From: Verrucomicrobiota bacterium
GTDB taxonomy: Bacteria > Verrucomicrobiota > Verrucomicrobiia > Verrucomicrobiales > Verrucomicrobiaceae
Direction of reading: 5' to 3'
Length of the DNA: 64,000 nucleotides
Assembly (NCBI GenBank): GCA_025360015.1
Contig: JANYCZ010000068.1
Span: forward strand, 124,001 to 188,000
Position 1 is the stretch's first letter. Each line of letters starts with the position of its first letter. A program made the position numbers and the translations under genes. Below the pieces are notes generated by a model. The model was not told where the DNA came from, did not search any database, and saw only the letters and a program-made list of their open reading frames with translations. Below, one piece after another: positions 43,902 through 55,300 of the stretch.

Positions 43902-46724
43902 TCACGCCACCACCTCGATCCGGCTCGTCCCCCCCGCGCCGCGCACCACGCGCACCTGCGTGGTCAGCCGGTCCTTGAGCAGCTCCACATGCGAGATCAA
44001 ACCAATCGTCTTCCCGCGTGACCGCAGATTCTCCAGCGCACTCAGCGCTATCTCCAGCGTCTCGGAATCAAGTGTGCCAAAGCCTTCATCAATGAACAGC
44101 GAATCAATCGGGTGATGCCGGCTCGCCAGTTCGCTCAGGCCCAGTGCCAGTGCCAGACTCGCCAAAAAGCTCTCCCCTCCAGAGAGGCTCTCCATCGGCC
44201 GGTCCACGTTCGCCTGATACAAATCGACGATGCGCAGATCCAGTTCATCACCCTCCGCCGCCATGAGCCGATAGCGCTCCGCCAAAGTCTTCAAATGCTC
44301 GTTCGCCAGCCCGATGAGTTGCCGCAGCGTGAGTGATTGCGCGAAGCGCGAAAACTTCGCGCCATCCGCCGAGCCGATCAGCTCCTTCAGCCGCCCCCAC
44401 CTCTGCGCCTCAGCCTCCGCCGCCTGCAGTTCAGCGCCGCCATTCTCCCGCCGCTTCCGTGCTTCATCATCATTACGCACCTGTTGCTCCAGCGATCCCA
44501 GTTCCGTGCGCTTGCTCGCAAAAGCATCGTTCAACTGCTTCGCGTTCGCCTCCAGCTCATTCAGCGCCTCCGCACCCAGCACACTCTGTCCCGCAAACGG
44601 CTCTCGGCGTATTTCGAGCTGTTCCAGCTTCGCCATCGTCGCCGCGCTTTGCGTTTGCACAGCATTCAGCTTTGCTTCCACCTCACGCCAAGCTTTCTCC
44701 GCTGTCGCAACGCTGCCCTCATGCTGCTGCCGGTCTTCCATCAGCGTCTTGCCATCCAGCAGTTCGTTCAGTTGCGTCTTCAGCGCCTCCGCCTTCGCGC
44801 GCAGCGTTACGCCGTCCGCCTTCAGCTCCTCCAGGCGCTTCGTCTTCGCCGCCTGCTCCTGCTGCGCCAGTTGAATATCGCCCTCGATCTTCTGCCTCTC
44901 CCCGCGCTTTTGCACGGCCTCCTGCTGCTTTTTAGTGAACACGCCCGCCCGCTTCTCCAGCGCATCCAGCCCAAGCTCGGCCGCATCTGGCGAAGCAAAG
45001 TTGCCCACTTGCTGTGCAACGGGAGTGTTTTGAATCACTCCACGCTTCTGTTCCTCCTCCGCACTCCATTGCTTCAGCTCCCCATCCGTGGGCGCCTCCA
45101 GCTTGCTGACGCGCTGCTTGGTCTCTTCGATTCGCCTCTTCTCCGCCGTCAGCTCAGCCTCGTTTTTCGTCAGCTCACGCTCCAGCGTCACGAGATTTCG
45201 ATTCGTCTGCTCATGCTGCCTCTCCAGCGTCACCAGCAGCTTGCGCGCGGTTTGCAGTTGCGACTCAAAATTCGTTTCCCCCTGCGCGAACGGATGCTCC
45301 AGCGCTCCGCAGAGCGGGCAGGCAGCGCCTGGTTTTAAATCGTGCCGGTGCTCATCAAAGCCCGCCACCTGCTCGGCATGTCGCGTCAGCTCTCGCTGGG
45401 CTTCGAGTGCTTTGGCCATCCGTTCCAGTTCCGCACGATCCTTCTTCCCTTTTTCGGCCTCTTCAGCGCCTTGTTTCGTCAGAGCCGCCGCTGCCGCCTG
45501 CGCTTTGGCCAGGCTGTCGTGAAGTGCCGCTGCCTCAGCATGCCGCTTCCGGCCTTCAGCGAGTTTTTCAAACGCGCCACGCCACTCGCGCACCGCCGTT
45601 CGCACCTTCGGCAAGGTGTCGCCGAGTACTGCGTCGCCTGCATTCTCCTTCAGCCATGCCTCGAGTGCCTGCGTGGCATTCGTGTGCGCGGTCAGCGCCT
45701 TTTCAGCAGCCTCGCATCTCCCTCCGGCTTCTTTCTGCTCCTTCGCCCAGGATAGATACATCGTGCGGCTCTCACCGAGCTGCCTTTCAAACTGCTCGCT
45801 CTGCGCCGCCATGCCCGCTGCCTGCTCCCACGCCGGTTCGCGCTTCACGCGTTGCCGTTTCGCCTCCTCAGCAGCGGCAATGGCTTTGGAAACCGCAAGG
45901 GTCAGTTCCCCATGCGATTGCTGCAGCGCATGGTGCGATGCCGTCAGCTTCGCGATTTCTGCGGTAATGACTGCATGTTCGCGGTGGTCCCGCAATTGAT
46001 GCGTCGCTGCCTGGCTTTCGGTCTGGAGGCGTAAGGCATTCGTTTGAGCCTCGGCGAGGCTGCCTTCGAGTTTCGCACGTCCCTCGTCATCCAGCAGAAT
46101 CACCGCGCCCAGGCGCTCCTTCAGCATACGTGCAGCCTCATCCTTCGCCTTGTGCGTCTCATACGCCAGCACAGACAGATCACTGTAAATCTCCGTGCCC
46201 GTGATCTTTTCCAGCAGTTCCGCCCGCTCGTTCGGTTTCGCTTTCAAGAAAGCCGCAAACTGTCCCTGCGCTAGCAGCACAGACCGCAGAAAGCGTTGCA
46301 CATCCAGGCCAGTCTTCTCTTCGATAATGCGGTCCATCTCGGCAGCCTTCTCGGCGAGGATCTCTCCGGTGATGGCATTCGCCAGCCGTCGCTCCACCGG
46401 CTGGAGCTTCCCATCCGCCTTGCCACGTGCCCGCCGCAGCCGCCAGATGGCACGCAGCGTCTCGCCACCCGTTTCAAACTCTACCTCAGCCAGACACTCT
46501 GCCGTATGCCGGCTCATCATCTCATCCGCCCGGTCATTCCCATAGCGTGCCGCCCGCCCATACAGCGCCAGCGTCATCGCATCCAATAAGGTGGATTTCC
46601 CCGCACCCGTCGGTCCCGTGATCAAAAACACCCCCGCTGCGCTCAGCGGCACCGCATCAAACCGCACCTCATGCTTCCCGCTGAGTGAGTTAAGATTTTG
46701 AAGTCGGACGGCAAGGAGGCGCAT
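43902..46724 (-). CDS. sbcC: Exonuclease subunit SbcC (Rad50-like)
   Basis: The 940-residue protein has a Walker A ITGPTGAGKSTLLDA at the N-terminus, two long coiled-coil arms, a zinc hook (CPLCG near residue 455), and the C-terminal ABC signature SLSGGESFLASLALALG with Walker B DSLFIDEGFGTLD. With SbcD it opens DNA hairpins and cuts at blocked ends. The start is the ATG giving MRLLAVRLQN. It is separated from sbcD by an inserted DUF4145 gene. Confidence 0.95.
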   Translation of the reverse strand: MRLLAVRLQNLNSLSGKHEVRFDAVPLSAAGVFLITGPTGAGKSTLLDAMTLALYGRAARYGNDRADEMMSRHTAECLAEVEFETGGETLRAIWRLRRARGKADGKLQPVERRLANAITGEILAEKAAEMDRIIEEKTGLDVQRFLRSVLLAQGQFAAFLKAKPNERAELLEKITGTEIYSDLSVLAYETHKAKDEAARMLKERLGAVILLDDEGRAKLEGSLAEAQTNALRLQTESQAATHQLRDHREHAVITAEIAKLTASHHALQQSHGELTLAVSKAIAAAEEAKRQRVKREPAWEQAAGMAAQSEQFERQLGESRTMYLSWAKEQKEAGGRCEAAEKALTAHTNATQALEAWLKENAGDAVLGDTLPKVRTAVREWRGAFEKLAEGRKRHAEAAALHDSLAKAQAAAAALTKQGAEEAEKGKKDRAELERMAKALEAQRELTRHAEQVAGFDEHRHDLKPGAACPLCGALEHPFAQGETNFESQLQTARKLLVTLERQHEQTNRNLVTLERELTKNEAELTAEKRRIEETKQRVSKLEAPTDGELKQWSAEEEQKRGVIQNTPVAQQVGNFASPDAAELGLDALEKRAGVFTKKQQEAVQKRGERQKIEGDIQLAQQEQAAKTKRLEELKADGVTLRAKAEALKTQLNELLDGKTLMEDRQQHEGSVATAEKAWREVEAKLNAVQTQSAATMAKLEQLEIRREPFAGQSVLGAEALNELEANAKQLNDAFASKRTELGSLEQQVRNDDEARKRRENGGAELQAAEAEAQRWGRLKELIGSADGAKFSRFAQSLTLRQLIGLANEHLKTLAERYRLMAAEGDELDLRIVDLYQANVDRPMESLSGGESFLASLALALGLSELASRHHPIDSLFIDEGFGTLDSETLEIALSALENLRSRGKTIGLISHVELLKDRLTTQVRVVRGAGGTSRIEVVA

Positions 46725-46787
46725 GGGACAGTGTATAGCGAGAGCCAATCGCTGATTGAATCAGTGATATTTGATTGCCCTGGGCTC

Positions 46788-47486
46788 TTATTTTTTGGAT
46801 TTGTTTTTCACCAGCCTCGCTTTGAACTCTTCATATCGATCCGTGAGGTCGTAAATATATTCGACTATTGCATACACGAAGGCTTGCAGATCCTCCACGT
46901 CCTGGCGAGGAATTACAATGTCCTCTGGATGTGCGGCCATATTCCTAAAGGCATGCAATTCTTGGCTCCACGCGAATAAGCGTTCATCAATATGTTTCGC
47001 TTCTTTTAGTTTCTTGATACCCTCTGCCAGCATGATTTTCTTTTCTGGGGCAAGAGGTGAGTTAGGAATATCAGGATCAAAGTTTTTCGGGAGCAATATG
47101 TCTCTACAAACTGCCTCCAATGCTCGTCCAAGCATAGCGCAGGCCGCTGTATAAGCTCCAACCTGAAGGCATTTATCTGCCTCATTGAGCGAATCGGTCA
47201 CAACATTCGGAATCCGCCAGCTAGAAAATGATCGTGCTGGCTTCGGAAAGACACGAACGATATCCGACCAGCGATCCTCCTCGGCATCAATCCCTTCGAA
47301 ATCGACTTGATGAGATTCACCAGCCAGTGGAGTCCGACATCTTGGACAATTGCCGACATAAAGTCGTTCTCCGTGAGGAACGCCATCATCAGGATGCCAT
47401 CCCTTTTCCTCTGCTATTCCCTCTTGTTCGGCCGCCACTTTGGCTTTGCACCAAGGACAGTCAATAATGAATGTGGGTTTGGTCAT
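46788..47486 (-). CDS. DUF4145 protein with N-terminal zinc ribbon, inserted in sbcDC
   Basis: The 232-residue protein has a zinc ribbon (C10, C13, C47, C50) and a DUF4145 domain (about 100-215) with the motif LQVGAYTAACAMLGRALEAVCRDIL and HAFRNMAAHPED. DUF4145 is common in restriction endonucleases and other defence proteins, where it seems regulatory. It lies on the same strand between sbcD (74 bp) and sbcC (63 bp). Its base composition is clearly less GC-rich than either neighbour, so it is probably a late arrival. Confidence 0.8.
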   Translation of the reverse strand: MTKPTFIIDCPWCKAKVAAEQEGIAEEKGWHPDDGVPHGERLYVGNCPRCRTPLAGESHQVDFEGIDAEEDRWSDIVRVFPKPARSFSSWRIPNVVTDSLNEADKCLQVGAYTAACAMLGRALEAVCRDILLPKNFDPDIPNSPLAPEKKIMLAEGIKKLKEAKHIDERLFAWSQELHAFRNMAAHPEDIVIPRQDVEDLQAFVYAIVEYIYDLTDRYEEFKARLVKNKSKK

Positions 47487-47560
47487 GGTGTGTTGTCTTT
47501 TTGATTGAGCCGAATAGTAAGATTAAGATATGCGCGTATCACGGCAAACAGGAAGAGCTT

Positions 47561-48706
47561 CTATGTCAAAGAAAGATTCTCCCTCATCGCCAGCAGCTCA
47601 TCAAACACCGCACTCAATTCCTCGCCCTCAATCTGCTTTTCCTTCAGCAGTTCCCGGAACACCTCACGCGGCTGAAGCTCACTCAAAGCAGGACCGTTAT
47701 GCTGCCAGGTGGAAATCAGGCTCACGGGAAGATCGGCAAGGACTTTCAAAACTTCAAAGCGCCCGCCCGCAGCTTCGCGCACCTGGCGGTCGAGGTCAGA
47801 CTCCGGTGCATCCAGCTTCACCGTAATCTCCGCCCAGCAGGCAGCGCCCACCTTGGCGAGATCAGCCGCCAGCGTGGCGCGGCTGACGCTGACACGACTG
47901 AGCACCCGCGTGACAGGCACGGAAATCGTTTCAATTTTCATCCCCTGCGTGTCGAGCACGACGACAGATTTTTTGTCCGCAGCCTCCGAGAAACTGAGAG
48001 CGACCGGCGACCCGCTGTACCTCACCGTTTCCAGTCCCGCAACCTTCTGCGGCCTGTGCAGGTGCCCCAGCGCGGTGTAATCAAAACTCGTGAACACATC
48101 CGCGCCCACGGCACCGAGATTCCCGATGTGGATGTCCCGCTCACTGTCACTCGTCGTCGCGCCCAGCACCGTGAGATGACCCATGGCGATGACCGGCCTC
48201 TTCCCGGCCAGCGTACGGCAGGCCGCATGTTGTGCCAGGTAGTGCTCACGAATGGCCGCGCGCACCTGGCTTTGTACATCCGTCATGGCCTCGCCCACCG
48301 CAGCCTGCCGTAGATCGCGTTCACGCAGGAAAGGCACGGCGGAGATGACGGCCTCCCCAAGATCGACCACATTCTCCCCCGCATGCCCAAAGACATGCAC
48401 CTCGAAGCGCTTCAGCAGCTCACGCGGCGCATTGAGGTGCGAGGCAGAGTCATGATTGCCGCCCGTGATCACAGCCTTCACCGTTCGAAGATCAGCAAGT
48501 CGCTTGAGAAAGTCGAAATACAAGCTCACCGCATCCTGCGGCGGATTCGCCGCATCAAAGACATCCCCGCTGAGCAGCAGCGCATCGATCTTCTCGGCCC
48601 GCAGCGTCTCGATCAGCCAGTCCAGAAAGGCGGCATGCTCCGACAGACGATCACGCTCGACGAGCCGTGCGCCGAGATGCCAGTCCGCAGTGTGAAGGAT
48701 GCGCAT
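47561..48706 (-). CDS. sbcD: Exonuclease subunit SbcD (Mre11-like)
   Basis: The 381-residue protein has the Mre11 phosphoesterase motifs ILHTADWHLG (D8, H10), LLSGDVFD (D48), GGNHDS (N84, H85), MGHLTV and YTALGHLHRPQ. It is the nuclease half of SbcCD, which cleaves hairpins and protein-blocked ends. It is the first gene of the sbcD-DUF4145-sbcC series. Confidence 0.95.
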   Translation of the reverse strand: MRILHTADWHLGARLVERDRLSEHAAFLDWLIETLRAEKIDALLLSGDVFDAANPPQDAVSLYFDFLKRLADLRTVKAVITGGNHDSASHLNAPRELLKRFEVHVFGHAGENVVDLGEAVISAVPFLRERDLRQAAVGEAMTDVQSQVRAAIREHYLAQHAACRTLAGKRPVIAMGHLTVLGATTSDSERDIHIGNLGAVGADVFTSFDYTALGHLHRPQKVAGLETVRYSGSPVALSFSEAADKKSVVVLDTQGMKIETISVPVTRVLSRVSVSRATLAADLAKVGAACWAEITVKLDAPESDLDRQVREAAGGRFEVLKVLADLPVSLISTWQHNGPALSELQPREVFRELLKEKQIEGEELSAVFDELLAMRENLSLT

Positions 48707-48779
48707 GCAGTTGCATAGGCATGGGCGCAGGCTCCTGCAAGCACCGGCATCAAAAGGATCAGCCGCTGCGCCACGCGAT

Positions 48780-49364
48780 TCAGTTTCGGTTCAGCAGCTT
48801 GCGCACCTCATCTTCGGAATACGCACTCTTTTTGCCCCCGCCCCGGTCATTGTAGTTTTCGATGATCTTCGGCCCTTTGCCGATGCCTTTGGATCGTGGC
48901 AGCGCCAGACCTGTTTTGAAGGTCTGGTCGGCTCCGCCAAAAAAGGAATTGCCTTCACGCGCCTGCTGGCTGCCGAAGCGGGATGAATCGGTTTTGAAGC
49001 TGTTTTTCGTGCCGCCCGCACGCTTGTCTCCCAGCGCATATGTCATGTCAAAGCCGGTGGCCTTTTTGCTGAACAGGCTCTGACTGGTCTTGAATTGCTT
49101 CTGTCCGGCATACGAGTTGCCGCCGTTGAAGCTCTTGGCGTGATGCGACTGCTTGGAAAAATACGATCCCGCGCTGCCTCCCGCCAGCTTCGGGTCCGTC
49201 ATGTACTTCTCAAACGAGCTGCGCTTGCTCATGTCCATCCCCGAGGTCGTGCGCTTCACCAGCGTTTGCTCGGTCGCATCTGCCTTTTTTTTCTTCGGGC
49301 CGGTGCACTGGCACAGGACAGCGCCTGCGCCGAGGCAGATCAGAAGTCGTGCGGGCAGGTTCAT
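48780..49364 (-). CDS. Lipoprotein of unknown function
   Basis: The 194-residue protein has a lipoprotein signal with the acceptor cysteine near residue 20 (LCQCTG) and a low-complexity mature part rich in Gly, Ser, Lys and Phe, for example SYFSKQSHHAKSFNGGNSY. No domain is recognised. The start overlaps the stop of the giant TPR gene by 4 bp (ATGA), so it is translated with it and may be its membrane partner. Confidence 0.75.
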   Translation of the reverse strand: MNLPARLLICLGAGAVLCQCTGPKKKKADATEQTLVKRTTSGMDMSKRSSFEKYMTDPKLAGGSAGSYFSKQSHHAKSFNGGNSYAGQKQFKTSQSLFSKKATGFDMTYALGDKRAGGTKNSFKTDSSRFGSQQAREGNSFFGGADQTFKTGLALPRSKGIGKGPKIIENYNDRGGGKKSAYSEDEVRKLLNRN

Positions 49365-52300
49365 GGCTGGGGCGTGGTTTTGGCGGTCGTCTGGCGGCTG
49401 AGAAACAGGACCTCCTGCTTCACGCCGCCGGGCAGGTGAAACTTTGGCAGCTCCGTTTCGATCCCACTGAGTCTGCCCCAGCTTTGATAGAGTTCAAAGA
49501 TCAGTTTGGCCGACTCCGTCGGCATGGTCCAGCTCTTGCGCATAAGAAAGGCCTCCGCAGCTTCAAAATCCTGCTGGCGCAGGAGGAAGCGCGCCTGCGC
49601 GGCAAACAGCTCCGGTTGCAGCGCGGTGGTGTCTTCCAGGCGCTGCAGCGCCGCCGCCAGCAGCTCCTGCGCCAGCCCTGCATGCCCGGTCTCTTCCAGG
49701 GCCCGTGCCCACTCGATGGTCTGTGCGCCACCTGGGAAGGTCAGCCGCAGTGTTTCGCTGAAAAGCTCCTGCACCGCCGCTTCATCGTTCAGGGCATGTG
49801 CCACGCGCACGGCCAGCGGCAGCTTGCGCCCCTGCTCGCGGAAGGTCGGAATGCCGGCCACAATCTCGCAGGCATCCCAGGCCCAGGCCGCGCGTCCCGC
49901 CTGCAGCATTTCTTCGGCGGCGAGTTCAATGCAGATGCGGTCCTTTTCTTCCACCTTCTGCCACGCGCTGATGAAGTCCTCATGCGCCTCCTGCGGCAGC
50001 CCTGCGGTAAAGGCGCTCAGCGCCAGCGCCGCCAGCGGCCGGTCAGTGCCCGCCCGTGCTTCAGTCCGCAGCATCGCAACCCAGCCCGCAGCTTGCTTGC
50101 CGGCGGCGAGTCCCTTGAGCCAGGCATGCATGTCTTTGAGCGTGTCACGATCTCGAGTCGTGGTCCGAAACAGCGCGGCGATCTGCGCCCGCCCGCGTTC
50201 CGGCGCCCAGTCCGCCGCTGCCGCCAGCACCTTGAGCTGCTCCAGCCGCAGCGTGAAGCGCTCATGGTCACCCTTGATCGTGCGGTCCGCTTGCGTCAGC
50301 AGGCTCAACGCCTCGGCGGCACGGTCATGCGTGCGCAAGCCCGTGGCCAGCGCCACCACGCAGGGCAGGGATTTGCGTTCGACACACAGCGTCATCAGCT
50401 CCCGCGCATCATCCCACGCACCGGTGCTGGTGGCCATCTGGCAGCGCAGCTTCAGCAATTCTTGAGCGATGGGGTCCAGCGGCTCCGCCAGCGGCACCTC
50501 GCGCAGCAGTTTCAGCGCGGCCTGCGGCTGTCCCAGTCGCTGCAAAATCTGGCCGCGATGCAGGCTGGCCTCCACGTCCAGGTCGGTCCCCGCCTGGTCA
50601 TTCGCCACATAGGAGGCGTGCACGCGGTCCCACGCGGACAGCGCCGCCTGGTCATTCTGCATGCGTTCATGCAGCAGTCCGAGTTCACGCAGGTAGGAGA
50701 CCTCGTGCGGGCGGCGGCGTTCCAGCACTTGTGAAAACTGCTCGCGGAAACCCTGCCTGCGCAGCTCATCCACATTGAAACTGCGCGCCAGGAACAGCGC
50801 ATGCTTCTCCCTCAGCGTGTCATCACCGGGTTGTGGTGGCTTCAGCGGCGGTTCCGCCAGCAGTAGCTTGAGAGAAAAGCTCAGCCCCGGCTCGATCTCC
50901 ATCGACGTCTCACACACCCGCAGCATCCACAGCGCGTAGTCTGGATTCGACGGAGCACGGTCCGGCAGCATGCTGTAAATGTCGATGGCCTCGCGCACAA
51001 AGCCCGCGCTCTCCAGGCGGCTGCCGAGATTGCCCAGCGTGTCCACCGAGTGCTCCGTGCGCAGATCCACCGCAGCCAGATGCTCGCGGATCAGCCGTCG
51101 CCGGGTGGAGTAGTCCACGCCGCGCAGCCTGCCCAGCAGGTCATTGATGCGCCATTCACCGAATTCCGAATCCGAGCGCGGTCCCAGCATGGTGGCATCG
51201 TAGTGCCGGGCAAGGGTCGAGTTCGCGCCTTTCACCACACCGCCCAGGCCCTGCTGCACCAGCAGCGCCTCGATCTCCCGCGTTTCCTCCCACAGGCTGC
51301 GCAGGTGCGGCGGCTCTTCATACCTTGACGATCCCTGCGGCAGCAGGCTGCCCTTGCTGTCCGTCATGTCCCTCTGGGCGATGAAGGGCCCGGACAAAAA
51401 CCGCCCCAGGGTCTCCGCACCCGTTTGATCCGCGCCCGCCATCCCTGCCACCGCCGCCTTGCGGATGGCCGTCAGTGCTGACGGCTGCGTGCGCTGCAGT
51501 CTCTGCCACGCGCTGCGCAGCGTTTCCTCCCGCTGCTGCTCCGAGTTCGACATGCGGCTCAGCGAGGAGAGGCTCAGTAAAAACGGATCATAGGTCGTGC
51601 GGTAGTTTTCCGCCGCCACTGGCCCGCGCACCGCCACGTCCAGATACTGCCGCGCCAGCTCCCAGCGCTCCGCACTCTCCGCGATGCGCGCGAGAAAGAG
51701 CGAGTAGTCCATCTCCATCTCCGGTGAATTCAGCGGCAGGCAGGCGCCCAGCGCCAGCGCCTCGTCATAGCGCTGCTTGTCCTGCAGCTTGCGCGTCAGC
51801 TCCACGATGGCGGAGTTGCGCAACACCCGGCTGCTGCCCAGTTGCGCGAGACTTCCGGGGCGAAAGCGGAAACCGTTCACATCCCCCAGCATCGACACAC
51901 AGGCCTGCAGCAGACTCGCCCGCGCTTTGATCACTTCCGGCGACCAGCCTTTCTCGCCTGCCCAGCGCACCGCCTCATCCATCCCATCGCTGTGCAGCGT
52001 CAGCCATATCAGCGCAAACTGCGCCTCCAGCTTAGTCGTGTCCGGCAGCACCCGCTTCAGCACCCCGCGAAACTCCACGCCCGCTCCGGCATAAAACAGC
52101 GCCCACAGTTTCTCCACATCGTTGACTTTCGTGTCACTGTTCCATTGCTGCACCCACTGGCTCAATGCCTCACCTCCATGGGCATGGCGCAGTTTTGCCA
52201 GCTCCTCGATCGCCCGCAGTCGCACCAGTGCTGCGTCCTCCGGCAGCTCGGCAAACTCCGCCCTTGGCTGGCCGAGAAATGCCCGCAGTGTGTCCAGATC

Positions 52301-55300
52301 CTTGCGCTCCAGCCCCGGCGCAAAATCCAGCAGCGAGACAATGTCCCCCGTCGTCACCCCGCCGCCGGTGCGCCGCGTATCTGTCAGCGGCAGCGGTGCG
52401 CGCACGCCGCTCAAAGAATAATTGCGCACCCTCACCGGCGTGGCCAGCACCACCTGCAGTTGCTTCTCCGCTTCCGCTTCGTCGGCAAACCGCAGGCACT
52501 TCAGTGCCAGCCGCAGCCGCGCACGTCCGTCCCAGGCACGCACCTGTGTCATCTGCTCATACACACGCCGCTCCGCCTCGTCCTGCCCGGAGCTTTGGTA
52601 ATACTTCGCCAGTTCCTCCAGCGCCGTCGCATCCTGGGCAAAGCGGCTTTCCAGCCGCCGCCGCACCCGGTCCGCCTCCGTAATCTGAAACGTCTGCTCC
52701 AGCAGCTCCACCAGCCGCCGCGACTCCGCCGCGATCTCCTTCGGCGGAGCCACCGCAGCGATCTGCTTCTGGAAGTAAATCGCCGACTTCACATCCGCCA
52801 CCTTCAGCGCCGCATCGCGCAGTTGATCCAGTGAAAACGGCGTGTCCGGCGCGGTGTAATACGCCTGCTTCATGCTCGCAAAGGCCTTCACATGATCCCC
52901 CCCGCGCTCATAAACCTGCGCCAGCGCCTCATGGTAAAATCCATCGAACGGATGCCGCTGCACCCGCTCCAGCAGCGCACGCTCCAGCAGCTTCAGGCGG
53001 TCGCGTGCCACGCTCGGCGCCAGTTCACCACCGCTTGCATCTGAAAACGTCAGCCGGTCAATGCAGCGGCGCAGCACTTCGCGGCGGCGTTTCACATCCG
53101 TCTCACGTTCCAAAATCTGCGCCTGCACCTCCACATGATCCGTGATGCGGTGCTGCCGCAGCAGGATGTCCGCATAATTCTCCAGCAGCGGGATGGCCGC
53201 CGGCCCATCGGTCCGCTTCACCGCCTGCTTCCACAACGCCAGCGCATCATCCGCGCGGCGTTGCAGGAAATAGATCTGGGACAGCGCCGAAAGCAGCTGC
53301 CCTGAATCTGGAAACTCCCGGTACGCCTGTTCCAGCAGCTTCGCCGCCGTCACCCCTGGCAGTGCCAGCGGATTGTCGCTTTTCCACCCCGGGCTGCTCG
53401 TCTCGGAGTCCACCCGCCGCTCCGCCTCCATCATCAGCTCCGCCAGCCGCAAGGTATACCGGATGCGTCCCGTTGCATCCAGCTGCGACAGCAATCGCAG
53501 CTGCCGCTCCACCAGCGCAAGATTTTCATCCTCCTGCGCCAGATCCAGCTTCAACTGATCCACTACCAGAGAAACCGGCTGCTTCTTCTCCGTCACCGGA
53601 TCAAACTCCAGCGCATTCAGCAGTTCATACGCATCCTCGAACTGCTTCGTCCGCGTCGCCCACCAGCAGCCACGAAACCGCATGGCCTGCGCGTCCTCCG
53701 CCTTGGGATCGACCTGCCTCGCGCTGGAGATGATTTTTTTGGCAAATTCCATCACCCGCTCCGGCAGCTTTTCACGCTTGGCCCCTTCGCTCTCTCCTGC
53801 ATCGCTGGCAAAGCTCACACCCGTGAACGCATCCGGCAGCTTGAACTCGGCCGCCAGTCCTTGCAGCTTGGGTGCCGCTTTGGTGTCTCCCATCAGGATC
53901 GAAAGCATCCGCTCGTCCACATCCACGCGCTCCTCGTCGGTCGTGCTGCCATGCCAGGCCTTTTCGATCCATTCCATCGCCTCGTCATTCTCACTCTGTT
54001 CGGCCAGCAGCTCCGCCAGATGCAGCCATGTCTCGCGCCCCGCACCCGGTTTCCCCACAGCCTCACGCGCCAGCATGATCGCGCTGTCCAGGTTGTTGCT
54101 CGCCGCCAGAAAGGTCGAGGCATCCCCCAGCCGCTTCTGCCGTTCCTCCTGCGTTGTCGCACTCCCGGTGAATCCACGCAGCAGCTTGTCCTCCGCCACC
54201 ACATCACGCCGCGCCCGGAAAAACCCCGCCAGATCGAAGACCGCCTCTGCTTTCTGCGGATCGCGCTCCACGCGTGCGCGCAGGATTTTTTCGATGACTG
54301 CATCCAGCGCGCGTGTTTGGGCAAAACCCAAAACCTGCTTTTCCACGTCGGGCGAGTTCTGCACCTCCAGCAGTTTCAGCAGGCGCTGCTTCGCGGCGTC
54401 CGTTTCACCACGGCGCAAATCGGTTTCACAGCGCAGCAGCACGATGGCAGGCACATCGCTGCCATCGTTCTTCAGTCGTTCGTCCAGCAGATCCGCTGCC
54501 TCTGCCGCCCCCTCATGATCCAGCAAGGTGCGCACCAGCTCCCAGCGGTAGTCTTCCATCTGTGGCACGGCCTGGACCAGCGCGCGCAGCCAGCGCACCT
54601 GCTCGTCCGGCTCCACCGTCAGCTCAAAAAAACGTGCGGCATTCAGCAGCGCCTGCTCGGACGGTGGCGTGGCCTTGGCTGCTTCCACCAGAGTCTTGCG
54701 CAGATCATCCAGCGTACCGAAGCGCTCATGCAATCGCACCCGCCGGCGAAAAAAATCAAGATATCGCCCATCACGAAAATGCAGCAGCGCCAGCCCGTCC
54801 GTCAGCGCCTTGTCTGCCTTCGCAAACTGGTCTGCATGCTCGTAAATGCGTGCTAGATCATACAGCGCGTCGAGTTTGCGCTGCGGATCTTTTTGATCTG
54901 CCAGCTGGGAGAAAAAATTCGCCGCGCGTTCGGGAAAACCTGCCTGCAAAAGCAGCTGCGCCACCTGCCGTGCCAGATCAATGTCCTGCGGCTTCAGCTT
55001 CGCCGCTCGCTCATACGCATCTGCAGCTTCGGCGTTCTTGCCACCAGCCATCGCCATGCCGCCGAGTTCGATCCACATTCGCGGCCCCTGCGGATCGTCC
55101 GTCGGCACGAGCTCGGCCGCTTTTTTGATCAGTGTGAACGCCGTGGCCGGGTCTGAGAGCTCACGCGCTACCTCCGCACGGGACCTCAGGAGGATCAGAT
55201 TCTTTGCGTCCGCCTTCAGCAGTTCGTCATAGAGTTGTGCCGCCCGTTTGAGATCTCCGCCGCGCCGAATCAGATGCGCCTCGACAATTTTGACCGCTTC

